From Brevibacillus_D fluminis_A (GTDB lineage: Bacteria > Bacillota > Bacilli > Brevibacillales > Brevibacillaceae): 64,000 bases of DNA. The stretch's first letter is position 1; each line of letters begins with the position of its first letter. Shown in pieces: positions 33,175 to 41,867 of this stretch. Below the pieces are notes generated by a model. It saw only the letters and a list, made by a program, of their open reading frames with translations, was not told the DNA's origin and ran no database searches. The translations under genes and the position numbers were made by a program. The stretch lies in the NCBI RefSeq assembly GCF_052072235.1, contig NZ_CM125436.1:3528001-3592000 (forward strand). The letters run 5' to 3'.

Positions 33175-33986
33175 GGAACCACCGCCAAGGAAAGCGTCGA
33201 TACAGCGTTAGCAGGCTTTGTCAGATTGGCTTCACCACCGTTGAGCGTATACCCGGTGTAATCAACCACCCCATCTACAAAAAAGAGCGCCCCGATCTGC
33301 TGGTACATGATCGTAGTTCGCCCTTTCAAATAATCTTGAATACGCTTTGTTATGAGTTGAACAATCGCAGATTGATCGGCTGCGGCTTGATACAGCAGCT
33401 TCACTTCCACCCCAACAGGAAACAGCACAGCCGGATGCACCTGCAAATCGTGCAACGCAACGCGCTTCGCTTCCATCCCGTTGCGCACCTGCTGCGCAAA
33501 CGCCTCCGTCACCGGCTGCCCATCCTGCCCCGTAATATACACATCGACCGACAAATCATGCCGCTCCTTCTCAATCGCAACCGCCCCGCCAACACCGGCA
33601 ACTTGCCGTGCCCACTGCTCATAATCACTGCGCCGGCCATTGCCTTCCTCTGTCCTTGCCCGCTCAATCAACCGGTTGCGGTACGCCTCTTCATCCTCGC
33701 CTTCCTTCTGCTCCAATCCAAGCAAATACCCGTGGGCCTGCAAAAACTCGCCATCCGCCCACGGCAAAAATCCTTGCAAAAACGCGTATTCCAGCAGTTG
33801 CTGCTGCTCGCTGATCTCCTCCGCCAACGGATAGAGCAGATCGTAAAAAATCTCCCCTTCCTCGGTAGCAGGCGGCGTCTCGCCGCGCTCCTCGGCATGG
33901 GCTTTCATCCGGTTGGCGATGCGCTGGTAAATCTGGTCCGGCGTTTCACGCAAGATCGGCATCTCCGGCTTTGCTATCGTTGCCAT
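33171..33986 (-). CDS. xkdT: Baseplate J-like protein XkdT (short form)
   Basis: 271 residues. FLPWADGEFLQAHGYLLGLE, RNRLIERARTEEGNGRRSDYEQWA and the C-terminal sandwich domains are signatures of the baseplate J/gp47 family. It is shorter than PBSX XkdT (about 348 residues), the difference lying in the N-terminal and central parts. It forms the wedge that triggers sheath contraction. It overlaps the end of xkdS by 13 nt. Confidence 0.85.
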   Translation of the reverse strand: MATIAKPEMPILRETPDQIYQRIANRMKAHAEERGETPPATEEGEIFYDLLYPLAEEISEQQQLLEYAFLQGFLPWADGEFLQAHGYLLGLEQKEGEDEEAYRNRLIERARTEEGNGRRSDYEQWARQVAGVGGAVAIEKERHDLSVDVYITGQDGQPVTEAFAQQVRNGMEAKRVALHDLQVHPAVLFPVGVEVKLLYQAAADQSAIVQLITKRIQDYLKGRTTIMYQQIGALFFVDGVVDYTGYTLNGGEANLTKPANAVSTLSLAVVP

Positions 33987-34408
33987 AGGTCCACCTCCAC
34001 TTTCGTTTTCCCGCGCGTGCCCTCGATTTGCACCGTAAACACGACTTTGTCTCCTACAAACGCAATGTCCACGACCTCTGCCTGCTCAATCTCAGAGTGC
34101 GCTTCCAGCGCTTCCTCCGCCTGCCGCTTGATGACTGGCAGGGAGATTTGCGAGCGCATTTTCCCGATATCGGCCAAAAAATCCACTCCATAATTCGCCG
34201 AGTAAATGGCATATTGAAACCGTTTGGTCTGCAAGATTTTTTTCGCGACCTCTTCCACGTATTCCGCATAGGTCGACGTTTTTTGGTAGCGGCCGTCCGG
34301 CATTTGCATGAGTTGTCGCGTCTTCCAGTCCATGCGGTACGTCCAGGGCAGCGGCGTGCTCTGGGAGGAGAGCAACTGGCGTTCATCTCCTGCTAGTTGC
34401 GGAAACAT
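33974..34408 (-). CDS. xkdS: Baseplate wedge protein XkdS-like (gp25/DUF2634)
   Basis: 144 residues. LPWTYRMDWKTRQLMQMPDG, AVEEVAKKILQTKRFQYAIY-like core and YGVDFLADIG are typical of XkdS/DUF2634, the Gram-positive counterpart of the gp25 wedge protein. It starts directly after the xkdR stop and overlaps xkdT. It should nucleate sheath assembly on the baseplate. Confidence 0.82.
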   Translation of the reverse strand: MFPQLAGDERQLLSSQSTPLPWTYRMDWKTRQLMQMPDGRYQKTSTYAEYVEEVAKKILQTKRFQYAIYSANYGVDFLADIGKMRSQISLPVIKRQAEEALEAHSEIEQAEVVDIAFVGDKVVFTVQIEGTRGKTKVEVDLWQR

Positions 34409-34660
34409 TTATCCGGCCACCTCCATCACGATGAGGTACTGGCCGTTGGTGCAACGCAGAAGAGCGAGGCAGGAGCCGATTTCTTGCTCGGTAAACACGC
34501 TGTTTTTGGCATAGACCAGCTCTTCTTCTTCCAGCGGCGTTGGGTCTTCATCCAATTTGACGCGCAAGGGCGCGACAGAGAGGAGTCTGCCGAACTCTAC
34601 CTGCGTGTCGACCATTCCTTCACGAGCGCCCTTGAAAATTTGCTGCAGCGCATTGTACAT
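34409..34660 (-). CDS. xkdR: Baseplate protein XkdR-like (DUF2577)
   Basis: 83 residues. MYNALQQIFKGAREGMVDTQ and EFGRLLSVAPLRVKLDEDP match the DUF2577 family (XkdR) that sits between XkdQ and XkdS. The ATG at 34658-34660 is chosen because GGAGGGG precedes it by 7 nt; the ATG five codons earlier overlaps that site. The family resembles a small OB-fold spike or hub component (gp5-like) in other tails. Confidence 0.8.
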   Translation of the reverse strand: MYNALQQIFKGAREGMVDTQVEFGRLLSVAPLRVKLDEDPTPLEEEELVYAKNSVFTEQEIGSCLALLRCTNGQYLIVMEVAG

Positions 34661-34662
34661 CG

Positions 34663-35613
34663 CTATCCCCTCCATTCGAGCTGCAGATTCATTGTGTACT
34701 GTCCGCCTGTCCAGCTGCTTTGACAGCTGGTCACGATCCAGTCGGTAATGCGTCCGTCCAGCGCCGCGATTTTGATGCGCCAGCCAGCACGCAGCTTCGC
34801 GGCGTTTGGGTCCTCATGGCGGACGGCAATGCTTCGGGTGCGCGGGACTTTTGCCAACTCTGCCAGCTGTTTGGCTGCGAGCGCCTCCACATTTTGTTCC
34901 TCGCCGGCATCCACCACCTTTTGCATGCGGCCAAGCTTGGCCGTCAGGGCGGTGTTTTCACGCGTGGCGACTTTTGCGATTTTTTCACCTTTATACCGTT
35001 CTGCTGTCACTACGGTATAAACCTCTTCCACGCTTTCACCCGTACTGCTGGACTGCAGCATGCTTGCCCGAAACAGCGGTACCAATGGATTGCCGCCTTC
35101 CGGAAGCACTGCGAGCTTGTCACGCGCATGCTGGACGAAATAGCGGATGCCCGACTTGTCAAACGCCTGCTCGGTAAGCGAGCTGTAGAGCGACGCGTAC
35201 GACTGGGATGACAGCCGCTCCTTGCTGATAAACCCAAACGCCGGGCATGAAAACGGAATGCCGGTCTGCCGCACCAGACGTTCCAGCTCCTTGCCAGCGT
35301 CGCCGTTCAGCTTCGGGCGGGAGACGTCGTTTTTGCTCAAATACCAGCCGAGTTCATAGGCAGTAGCCGAAATATCGCCCGACTTGTCATCTCGCTCCCA
35401 GCGCACGATGGGTCCGTGGAAAAATTGTTCGGCTTCCTTCGGCTCTGTTCCCGAAAAGAGCATGACAAACCCGGCGGCTTCAAGCGCAGGCGCATCCCGG
35501 ACGCGCAGCTCGCAGCTTTGTGCGAGTTGCCCCCGGGAAGACGACCATGATACTTCCACCACCTTGTTCGTGAGGTCGATGCGTGTAGCGTCTTTGCCGT
35601 AAATGATTTTCAT
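34663..35613 (-). CDS. xkdQ: Baseplate hub protein XkdQ-like
   Basis: 316 residues. Begins MKIIYGKDATRIDLTNKVVE with VSWSSSRGQLAQSCELRV, and the LGWYLSKNDVSRPKLN segment is typical of XkdQ/YqbQ, the Gram-positive equivalent of gpD/gp27 hub proteins. The ATG at 35611-35613 is favoured by GGAAGTGA upstream; the GTG three codons earlier is an alternative. It forms the ring below the tube and holds the spike. Confidence 0.85.
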   Translation of the reverse strand: MKIIYGKDATRIDLTNKVVEVSWSSSRGQLAQSCELRVRDAPALEAAGFVMLFSGTEPKEAEQFFHGPIVRWERDDKSGDISATAYELGWYLSKNDVSRPKLNGDAGKELERLVRQTGIPFSCPAFGFISKERLSSQSYASLYSSLTEQAFDKSGIRYFVQHARDKLAVLPEGGNPLVPLFRASMLQSSSTGESVEEVYTVVTAERYKGEKIAKVATRENTALTAKLGRMQKVVDAGEEQNVEALAAKQLAELAKVPRTRSIAVRHEDPNAAKLRAGWRIKIAALDGRITDWIVTSCQSSWTGGQYTMNLQLEWRG

Positions 35614-35618
35614 CTGAA

Positions 35619-36203
35619 TCACTTCCGATTGCCAGGTGACTTATTTGAAATACGCGTCTGTTGTATTTCAGTGATGGTCGGTCGAACAAAAGAAAACTCT
35701 TCTTGCACTGCTTTCTTCGCCGACTTGCCCGTCGTATTCGGACGGGCCTTCCGCTGCTGTACGATGACATTTCCTGGAACCAACACCTGTGTAGAGTTGG
35801 ACCAGCTAACGAATTCATCCTTAATGAAAATGGGTAACTCAATCGAGCCATAATAGTCCGCCTGTTTTCCTTTAAAGGAGCCGTCGCAGGCGCCGATCAG
35901 GACGTTCCAGGCCAAATCCAGCTCATCGATCGTCAGCAGCACTTCTGCACCCACCAGCCGATCCAAACCGGCCAGCCATTCGCGCGGACCTTGGTATCCT
36001 TCGACCTCGACCAACACATGTTCCGGATCGCCGGGCAGCCAAAAGTCAAAGGAAATCGATTTGGCCCGATGTGCCGACAGCCTGTTTTTCGCATACAGCG
36101 AGATGGCGGCCGTCGTTTCGATGTCATTCCCGTATCCTTTGAAATGTACCTCGCCAGGCGTAACGGGAAACGTCAGACGATACTTGCCTTGCATTCGAAT
36201 CAT
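35619..36203 (-). CDS. xkdP: XkdP-like tail/baseplate protein lacking the LysM domain
   Basis: 194 residues. KGYGNDIETTAAISLYAKNR, SISFDFWLPGDPEHVLVEVE and GYQGPREWLAG fit the XkdP family that follows the tape measure gene. PBSX XkdP (about 235 residues) ends in a LysM peptidoglycan-binding domain; here the C-terminus is instead a basic low-complexity tail (KARPNTTGKSAKK, then RISNKSPGNRK). It begins behind GGAGGG and overlaps the tape measure stop. It should cap the tube tip beneath the tape measure. Confidence 0.75.
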   Translation of the reverse strand: MIRMQGKYRLTFPVTPGEVHFKGYGNDIETTAAISLYAKNRLSAHRAKSISFDFWLPGDPEHVLVEVEGYQGPREWLAGLDRLVGAEVLLTIDELDLAWNVLIGACDGSFKGKQADYYGSIELPIFIKDEFVSWSNSTQVLVPGNVIVQQRKARPNTTGKSAKKAVQEEFSFVRPTITEIQQTRISNKSPGNRK

Positions 36204-38647
36204 ACGGGCATCCCTCCTACACGTCCCCCTGGCACACCGCCGCGCGTTTCCAACGCATCCACCATCCCTTTTTCCACCAGCTTCACAATCTGATTGCTGA
36301 TGCTGCTCTTGCCAAACAATCGCAGCAAGCCTGCCTCATCCTGCAAAATTCCCTCGGCATTGATCGTAATCGGCATCTGCGGAATGGAGAGCGAAATGAC
36401 AGCAGGCTTTGCCTCCGGTTTGGTCGCCGGAGATTGCGGCGGTAACGGCACTGAATTTGGCATGACGCCTGTTTGCGGCATCTCCGCGGCTTGCTGCGGA
36501 ACGCCAGCCGCTTCGCTCAGCGCTTTCTTTTCCCTGATTGCGTTTTCTGCCGATTCACTCGGCTTGTCGAACCATCCCTTGACCATTTCATATCCTTTGC
36601 CGCCGATCCAATTGCCGACGGCACCACCGAGATAACCGCCGATCACCGTACCGAACCCCGGAACGACCGAACCGAGCGCTGCGCCAACCGCGGTGCCGAT
36701 TCCGCCACCGATCGTTTCTCCGCCCAACCGGCCCAAGGCGTCCAGTTTGTTATTGGAAGCCAGCACGGTTGCGATACCAATTGCAGAGCCAAGAGCTGCG
36801 GGCATCGCTCTTTTCATCAGGGGAGCTGTTTGTTTCACACCGTTTAGCAATCTCGACCCGAAGCCTTTCAGCGCCTCCCAACCTCCAGCCAGCTTTTCCT
36901 TGCCGGGAATGAGCTTTGTGACCTGGCCTGCGAGCCTGCCAAACAATCCTTTTTTGGCATTCGGTTCAACAAGTTCCGGTTTCGGTTTGTTCCCGTTTGG
37001 CTTGGGTGCTCCTTTGCCTCCGGTGTTTTGTGCTTTTCCACCTTTATTTGCTGATTTGCTGTCGCTTTCATTCCGTTTGCCAGATTTCTTTTTCTTCTTG
37101 TCATTGCTCTGCGACTCACTGCCCGTATCGCAGCAGCAGCCCCCTTTACCTGTTTGATCCTGCTGGTTTTGCCCATTTGGTTTGCCCGTCTTAAAAAAAC
37201 GATAGATGATATACCCAGCCAAACCACCGCCAATTGCTTGGCGAAGCATGTCAGGCATGGTTAACAGGGAGTCTGCTATTTTTTTCACGCCGGACGAAAA
37301 ATCGGTTAGCACGTTATGAAAATCCTGAATCACCTTGGCACCGAATTGATCACTGGAAAGCCTTGTCTCGTTTTGCTGCATCCGATAGTCAAAGAACGAA
37401 TCGTTCGACTTGGCTTTTTCGTATGACTTCTCCATTTCGTTTCCGATCTTCGGATGCGTGTCGCCTGCTGCCAGACGCCCGGCTTCCGCCAAGAGTGGAG
37501 CGAATTTCTCTTGCATCTCTTTGCCACCGCTGCGGCCAAGCGCATCCAACATTTTATCGCGCGCCTTTTCATCTTTGACCGATGCGAATGTTTGCAGCAG
37601 CTTGCCGAACGCTTGCTGGATATCCGCTTTGCTGCCGGATGTCAGCAGTTGTTCCACTTCTTTCGCTTCACGCTCAGCCTGGCTTTTCGCTTCTGCGGGT
37701 GTTTTTTTGCCGCTCGCTTCATAACCGGTTTGCAGCACTTTAGCCAAATCGCCGCTGCTCGACAGCTGTGCAGCTGCATCCTTGATCGCCTCAAATCCTT
37801 TGTCCATCGACATCACGCCCAGCTTGTTCATCGATTCGACCATGGCTGCGATTTTTTCCGGTGTATCAAGAACCTGATTCATCTCTTTGCTGTTTTTGAT
37901 CAAGCTGATGAGGGCGCCACTGTCCAGGTCCCGGCTGTTGTTCATGATGTGCTGGAGACTGTTTCCGATCCGTTCAGCGTCGTCAATTTTTGTGGCGTCG
38001 CGCATCGCGGACATGGCTTTAAGCAAATCGCTGCTGTCACGTCCGGTGGTGTACTCCATTTTCGCAGCGTTTAGCGCATACTTGCTGCCATGTTTGCCAT
38101 TCAACTCTTCCCCCTTTGACACTAGCGACATTGCTTTTTGCAGGGTCAATTCGGGGTTTTGGTGAACCAGATCGGTAGCGTTCTTTTCAAACGTTTTCAT
38201 CTCATCGGGCGTTTTACCACTAGCAGCATAAAGCCTTCGTTCCTTTGCCTGTGCCTCGACATCCGAGTAGACGCCTTTAAAATCGGTTCCGATCATCAAA
38301 TCGAGGATAAAATCTTTTTGCGCCCACATTTTTGCGCTGAAATTTTCCCACTGAGCACCAAGCTTTTCTAAAAACGAAACCGCCGGCTGCACGTTCGTAT
38401 TCCCGACATCGCTCATACTCTGCTGCAGTTTTTGCAATTCCTGCTGCATCCGCTTTGTCTGCTGGGTGAATCCTTGCAGCGCTGCCGCCGTATCTCGTCC
38501 GAAATTTTTCATCTGATTGCCTGCATCCCGCATCGTCCCTCCCAACTGGCTAATCGCTTGCTTGGTTCGCTGTAATTCCTTCTGCATCTCCCGCTGCATT
38601 TGAATCAGCTGTCGCGCTTGTCCTCCCTGCTCTGTTACTACATCCAT
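36200..38647 (-). CDS. xkdO: Tail tape measure protein
   Basis: 815 residues, long helical N-terminal half (coiled coil about 1-90, then Ala/Lys/Glu-rich helices to about 470), a hydrophobic pair near 470 (IGGGLAGYIIYRFF), a Lys/Ser/Asn-rich low-complexity linker (about 495-570, opened by GGCCCDTG), and Gly/Ala-rich helices (about 610-700: LGGETIGGGIGTAVGAALGS) that look membrane-active. This is the layout of tape measures. At 0.15 nm per residue it predicts a tail near 120 nm, in the range of R-type tailocins. Three adjacent Cys before a Lys run is odd. It begins just after the frameshift product's stop. Confidence 0.9.
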   Translation of the reverse strand: MDVVTEQGGQARQLIQMQREMQKELQRTKQAISQLGGTMRDAGNQMKNFGRDTAAALQGFTQQTKRMQQELQKLQQSMSDVGNTNVQPAVSFLEKLGAQWENFSAKMWAQKDFILDLMIGTDFKGVYSDVEAQAKERRLYAASGKTPDEMKTFEKNATDLVHQNPELTLQKAMSLVSKGEELNGKHGSKYALNAAKMEYTTGRDSSDLLKAMSAMRDATKIDDAERIGNSLQHIMNNSRDLDSGALISLIKNSKEMNQVLDTPEKIAAMVESMNKLGVMSMDKGFEAIKDAAAQLSSSGDLAKVLQTGYEASGKKTPAEAKSQAEREAKEVEQLLTSGSKADIQQAFGKLLQTFASVKDEKARDKMLDALGRSGGKEMQEKFAPLLAEAGRLAAGDTHPKIGNEMEKSYEKAKSNDSFFDYRMQQNETRLSSDQFGAKVIQDFHNVLTDFSSGVKKIADSLLTMPDMLRQAIGGGLAGYIIYRFFKTGKPNGQNQQDQTGKGGCCCDTGSESQSNDKKKKKSGKRNESDSKSANKGGKAQNTGGKGAPKPNGNKPKPELVEPNAKKGLFGRLAGQVTKLIPGKEKLAGGWEALKGFGSRLLNGVKQTAPLMKRAMPAALGSAIGIATVLASNNKLDALGRLGGETIGGGIGTAVGAALGSVVPGFGTVIGGYLGGAVGNWIGGKGYEMVKGWFDKPSESAENAIREKKALSEAAGVPQQAAEMPQTGVMPNSVPLPPQSPATKPEAKPAVISLSIPQMPITINAEGILQDEAGLLRLFGKSSISNQIVKLVEKGMVDALETRGGVPGGRVGGMPV

Positions 38648-38653
38648 CTTTTG

Positions 38654-38823
38654 TCACCCCCATTCCTCCATTTGACTTTCTTCGGCTTCAATCGTCTGGC
38701 ACGCAAATAAAAACAGCTTTTGCATGTACCGATCGACCTCATATTCCACCAAATCCGACGGACAGCCCCTGCCGCGCAAAAAGGCGCGGCAAAGGTGCCA
38801 TGCTTCTCCGTCGGTGCGGATCA
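38654..38823 (-). CDS. Frameshift extension of the tail chaperone (gpT-like part)
   Basis: Open only in the -1 frame relative to the XkdN-like gene. After slippage at 38824-38830 it reads LIRTDGEAWHLCRAFLRGRG and continues to QTIEAEESQMEEWG, a 56-residue helical tail ending at 38654-38656, just before the tape measure ATG. It has no ribosome site of its own. A hairpin (GCCGCGC/GCGCGGC) lies about 34 nt past the slip site. The fusion would be about 182 residues, matching the G-GT arrangement of long-tailed phages. Confidence 0.7.
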
Positions 38824-39201
38824 GTTTTTTAACTCATCCACCACTTCCGCTTCGCTTACGCCGGAGTTTACACGGCGGACGGCATCGAGCAGCTTGGCGT
38901 ATGATTCCGGCTCGGCATCGAACAGCTTGGCAGGCAATTCGAATTTGGTGCCCACGCCATAAGCAGCAAGCAGAGCGGGATCGTTCCACGGAAAGTCATG
39001 TTCGGTCGCCTTGACAAGGCGCGCATCATTGTACCGGTACCAGTCCATCGTTTCGCCGACCTCCGCAAGCCTTTCGCATGAACGGCTCTCTTGCAGTGTC
39101 AGCTGCCGCACCTTCCATTCATCGCCGGCCACCGTTACGGTGATTTCTTTACGAGGCGTTTGTTCAGTTGCTTTGGCCAAATACTTTTCCAGTTTGCTCA
39201 T
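38821..39201 (-). CDS. xkdN: Tail assembly chaperone, XkdN-like (short product)
   Basis: 126 residues. KLEKYLAKATEQTPRKEITV, KVRQLTLQESRSCERLAEVG and YAKLLDAVRRVNSGVSEAEV fit the XkdN family, the Gram-positive counterpart of phage lambda G. The ATG at 39199-39201 follows AAAGGGGAAG; a TTG six codons upstream is unlikely. The gene ends GAG TTA AAA AAC TGA, where A AAA AAC is a classic -1 slippery heptamer. Short and extended products would coat the tape measure during tail building and are absent from the finished particle. Confidence 0.85.
   Translation of the reverse strand: MSKLEKYLAKATEQTPRKEITVTVAGDEWKVRQLTLQESRSCERLAEVGETMDWYRYNDARLVKATEHDFPWNDPALLAAYGVGTKFELPAKLFDAEPESYAKLLDAVRRVNSGVSEAEVVDELKN
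38824..38830 (-). other. Programmed -1 ribosomal frameshift site
   Basis: Slippery heptamer A-AAA-AAC in the zero frame of the chaperone gene, directly followed by its TGA stop. The -1 frame is open for 56 codons, up to the ribosome site of the tape measure gene. Confidence 0.75.
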
Positions 39202-39222
39202 CGTTTCTTCCCCTTTCAACGC

Positions 39223-39669
39223 TTATTCGGTGTATTCCGGCAGCTTATCCAGGAATACCGGCTTTTCGTTGCTGCGGCCTTTGATTTCATACGTGGCGTT
39301 GTCATTGCCTTCCGCCTTCGCTTCCCACAAGGTCAGCTCCTCAGGATTGAGGTAAATGTCCGTAATTTTCACGCGTTCTTTGTGATTCGCTTCCTTGTCG
39401 ACAGTCTCGCCGATCAGCATCGGCAAAATCGGCGTTTTGCCTTGCGTCATCTTGTCCACGATTTCGTACTTCAGCGCAGCATTGGCGGATGTCAGCTTGA
39501 GGGTGACCTCGACGTGCCAGTCGTTGACGGTTTGCACCGCTCCTTTTTGCAGCCGGTTCACTTCTCCATAGGTCGCTTTCAGGACGAATTTTCCTTCAAG
39601 CGTTCCTTCGATGATGTCGCCGTTGTCATTGTAAATTTGGCAGTTTTTCAGTTTGATATCGCGTTGCAT
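39223..39669 (-). CDS. xkdM: Tail tube protein (XkdM-like)
   Basis: 148 residues. IKLKNCQIYNDNGDIIEGTL, EGKFVLKATYGEVNRLQKG and the WHVEVTLKLTSANAALKYEI strand match the XkdM core-tail family (gp19-like tube). It follows the sheath gene by 2 nt and precedes the chaperone gene, as in PBSX. It polymerises into the inner tube that is driven through the target envelope. Confidence 0.88.
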   Translation of the reverse strand: MQRDIKLKNCQIYNDNGDIIEGTLEGKFVLKATYGEVNRLQKGAVQTVNDWHVEVTLKLTSANAALKYEIVDKMTQGKTPILPMLIGETVDKEANHKERVKITDIYLNPEELTLWEAKAEGNDNATYEIKGRSNEKPVFLDKLPEYTE

Positions 39670-39671
39670 GA

Positions 39672-41009
39672 TTACTGCACCTCCCAGGATAGGTCAAAAT
39701 ATTCGATTGCATCGAGCGGACGAGCGGCCAAACGGAAGCTGCGGCGATCGCCTACGCCGTTTTTCGTATCCGCGAAGACCCAGCCGGCATCGATTGCGCC
39801 CTGTTCTTCGCGGATTTTCAAATAAGTGGTGTATGCGCCAACAAACACGGCTGCTCCCAAATCGTTGTTGGGCAGCTTGCCCATATATTTTTTGCCGACG
39901 GTCAAGGCATCGTTTTGAATCTGGTCGATCGTCATGCTAACGCGGATTTTGCCAAAATCTTCACGCTCCCCTGTACCGAGGACGGACAGCGTGTTGATCG
40001 CGCTCTCGATCAGGTAGCTGTCGCCGTCGCGTGTGGCGATCAGGGTGCCTGTATAGAGCGCGCTCAAAATTTCCGTATGGCTCCAGTCTTTTCGCGCTTT
40101 TTTCAACGGAACAGGCTGGGCGGTCAACGAGATATGCGCCGGGGTCGCCGCAGCCATGCCAGCTACCCATGCGGCCCACTGCAGGCTCGAATAATCGTTG
40201 CCGTTGACATGCTCGCCCGCGATGGCGCAGTTGATCACATAGCGCGCATTTTGCGCGACGGAACGCTCCGTGTGCTTAGCCATGTTGGCATCATCCTCGG
40301 CCTTGCCGCCAATGACCAGCGTGCTCATCTTTTTGTTCAACGTGCGTCGGTCAAGCATGAATTGCTTGGCAGCCGCCTGAATGGCCGGATCGGCACTCGG
40401 CAGGTAAAGCGTATCGAAATCCGCGCCACCGATCGCACTGAACAGCTTGGTGAAATCGGCCGCAGTCAGAGCAGCCGCGCCTGTCGTCCCGCCGGAGAGC
40501 GGCGTTTCGGTGACATCCGCAACGGGCGTCGTACCGAGCTTGGTCACGCGGATATGCAACGATTCTGCTGTTTTGCCGACCAGCTCCTCGGCGGTCGCAA
40601 ACGAATACTTTTCCGACTTGATCCCGCCTGTGACTTGCAGCTCTTTTTTGCCCGGCTCTGCAGAGGACGCTGTGATGCTGATGCGCAGCTGATTGCCACG
40701 CGTGCCCGGATAACGCGCCTCGATCTTGATCGCATCGTTTTGGGAATACGAAGCCGCTTTGGCGTTGGCATCGGTCATGCGGAAGCCGATGACGGTCGCG
40801 CCGCTCGCAGCCGCCAGCTCCAGCACATCGATCTCACCGAACGTTTCTGCTACACGCTCTTCAAAGCCTGCCATCCGGATCAATGTATCCGGCGCTCCCC
40901 ACTCCGCCTGGTACGGTACCAGCACAACTCCGCTCTTTGGCAAGACGCGCTCCTGCGCTTTGGCGATCAGCTCTACGGTAACACCTGGTCTCTCACGTTG
41001 AATGGTCAT
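39672..41009 (-). CDS. xkdK: Contractile tail sheath protein (XkdK-like)
   Basis: 445 residues, usual size for XkdK (about 466). RERPGVTVELIAKAQERV at the start, LSGGTTGAAALTAADFTKLF in the middle and the C-terminal domain (DFGKIRVSMTIDQIQNDALT, DLGAAVFVGAYTTYLKI) are typical sheath features; the C-terminal domain provides the interlocking strands. Only one sheath gene is present. The start overlaps the small upstream gene by 4 nt. Confidence 0.92.
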   Translation of the reverse strand: MTIQRERPGVTVELIAKAQERVLPKSGVVLVPYQAEWGAPDTLIRMAGFEERVAETFGEIDVLELAAASGATVIGFRMTDANAKAASYSQNDAIKIEARYPGTRGNQLRISITASSAEPGKKELQVTGGIKSEKYSFATAEELVGKTAESLHIRVTKLGTTPVADVTETPLSGGTTGAAALTAADFTKLFSAIGGADFDTLYLPSADPAIQAAAKQFMLDRRTLNKKMSTLVIGGKAEDDANMAKHTERSVAQNARYVINCAIAGEHVNGNDYSSLQWAAWVAGMAAATPAHISLTAQPVPLKKARKDWSHTEILSALYTGTLIATRDGDSYLIESAINTLSVLGTGEREDFGKIRVSMTIDQIQNDALTVGKKYMGKLPNNDLGAAVFVGAYTTYLKIREEQGAIDAGWVFADTKNGVGDRRSFRLAARPLDAIEYFDLSWEVQ

Positions 41010-41212
41010 TTATTTGCACCTTCCTTGTATGTTTTCAATTTGTCCATCACGGCTGTCTCGCTCAATTGAGCGGTTGCCGGTTCATCATAGAGGGCACCCG
41101 CTACCTCGAAGCGCTCTGCCGCGAGAGCTGCAGCCCGCTCGATCCATTCCGGTTTCGTGGCGGTGAACGCCGCAGCTTGCAGATTTTCCGCATGTTTTGC
41201 TTGTTTGCGCAT
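41006..41212 (-). CDS. Small tail-locus protein upstream of the sheath gene
   Basis: 68 residues: basic start (MRKQAKHAENLQ), then an Ala-rich helix (RAAALAAERFEVAGAL) and an acidic C-terminus. It sits between the tail-terminator-like gene and the sheath gene with 3-4 nt junctions, so it belongs to the operon. Similar small proteins of unknown role occur just before xkdK in PBSX-like elements. Confidence 0.6.
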   Translation of the reverse strand: MRKQAKHAENLQAAAFTATKPEWIERAAALAAERFEVAGALYDEPATAQLSETAVMDKLKTYKEGANK

Positions 41213-41215
41213 TTC

Positions 41216-41683
41216 TCATACCTCACTTTCCAACTCAAAAACAATGATTGCAGGCTCGTGCTCGCGCGGGATCGGAACCGTGTACTCGAACTCGAATGTG
41301 ATATCCGTCCGATCCTTCTTTTCTTTCGTCACCTGAAACGTCGCACCGTCGATATGGACGAACAGTCCGTCTGTCGGGCCCCGGTAACTGAAACGCTCGC
41401 TTGCCAAAAGCTGGCGCAGCGGCTCCGGGGATAGCGGATCATACCGTTCCGTCCCATTTTCGATTCGCTTCGGATGATGCAAGGCAATGCGCGCCTTGGC
41501 GATTACCCGATAGCTGGTCAAGGTGTTGCCTTTTTCCGCGACATGTTCGATCAGTACGAACGCAAGCGGCGGTTCAAATGCCCCCGCTATCCACAGATCA
41601 AGCTGATCGGATATCGGCAGTCCGGGATAGGCAACCTGCACCATGTCGATGATGCAGGACAGCTCCCGCTCTCGACTTCCCAA
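41216..41683 (-). CDS. Tail terminator/completion-like protein (XkdJ position)
   Basis: 155 residues from a TTG at 41681-41683, which has AGGAGGG 9 nt upstream; an ATG 13 codons later is the alternative. The body has an N-terminal helix (SCIIDMVQVAYPGLPISDQL), an ATP-free alpha/beta core (PPLAFVLIEHVAEKGN, SYRVIAKARIALHH) and ends in strand-rich YTVPIPREHEPAIIVFEL. Position two genes before the sheath fits XkdI/XkdJ or a gpU-like tail terminator. In a tail-only particle such a protein would cap the sheath end where a head would attach. Confidence 0.55.
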   Translation of the reverse strand: MGSRERELSCIIDMVQVAYPGLPISDQLDLWIAGAFEPPLAFVLIEHVAEKGNTLTSYRVIAKARIALHHPKRIENGTERYDPLSPEPLRQLLASERFSYRGPTDGLFVHIDGATFQVTKEKKDRTDITFEFEYTVPIPREHEPAIIVFELESEV

Positions 41684-41826
41684 TGATCGTTCCCTCCTTT
41701 CCATTGCTCGATTTGAAAGCCGCCATCCGCCCAGCTTCGATGGAATTCTCCAAAACAAAAAGCCACCGCATAACCGCGCTGGCTCCAAACGGATGAAAGC
41801 TGTTTCGCGAAACGGCTCCCCGGCAC
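41587..41826 (-). CDS. Possible short or relic gene at the missing-head junction
   Basis: A frame starting with GTG at 41826. Its first 55 codons (SSVWSQRGYAVAFCFGEFHR then SWADGGFQIEQWKGG) look like genuine protein. The frame then runs 97 nt into the next gene, where composition becomes unnatural. It may be a degraded fragment of a head-tail joining gene left where the head genes are absent. The ribosome site is poor. Confidence 0.25.
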   Translation of the reverse strand: MPGSRFAKQLSSVWSQRGYAVAFCFGEFHRSWADGGFQIEQWKGGNDHWEVESGSCPASSTWCRLPIPDCRYPISLICG

Positions 41827-41867
41827 TTCTTGCGTTGAGGAGTTGTTCTTATCTTTCGCTTGGCTTC

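Noticed and set aside
39915..41069. Long plus-strand frame opposite the sheath gene
   Set aside because: Mirror of a strongly supported gene; no ribosome site; Arg/Gln-rich composition typical of antisense frames in GC-rich DNA.
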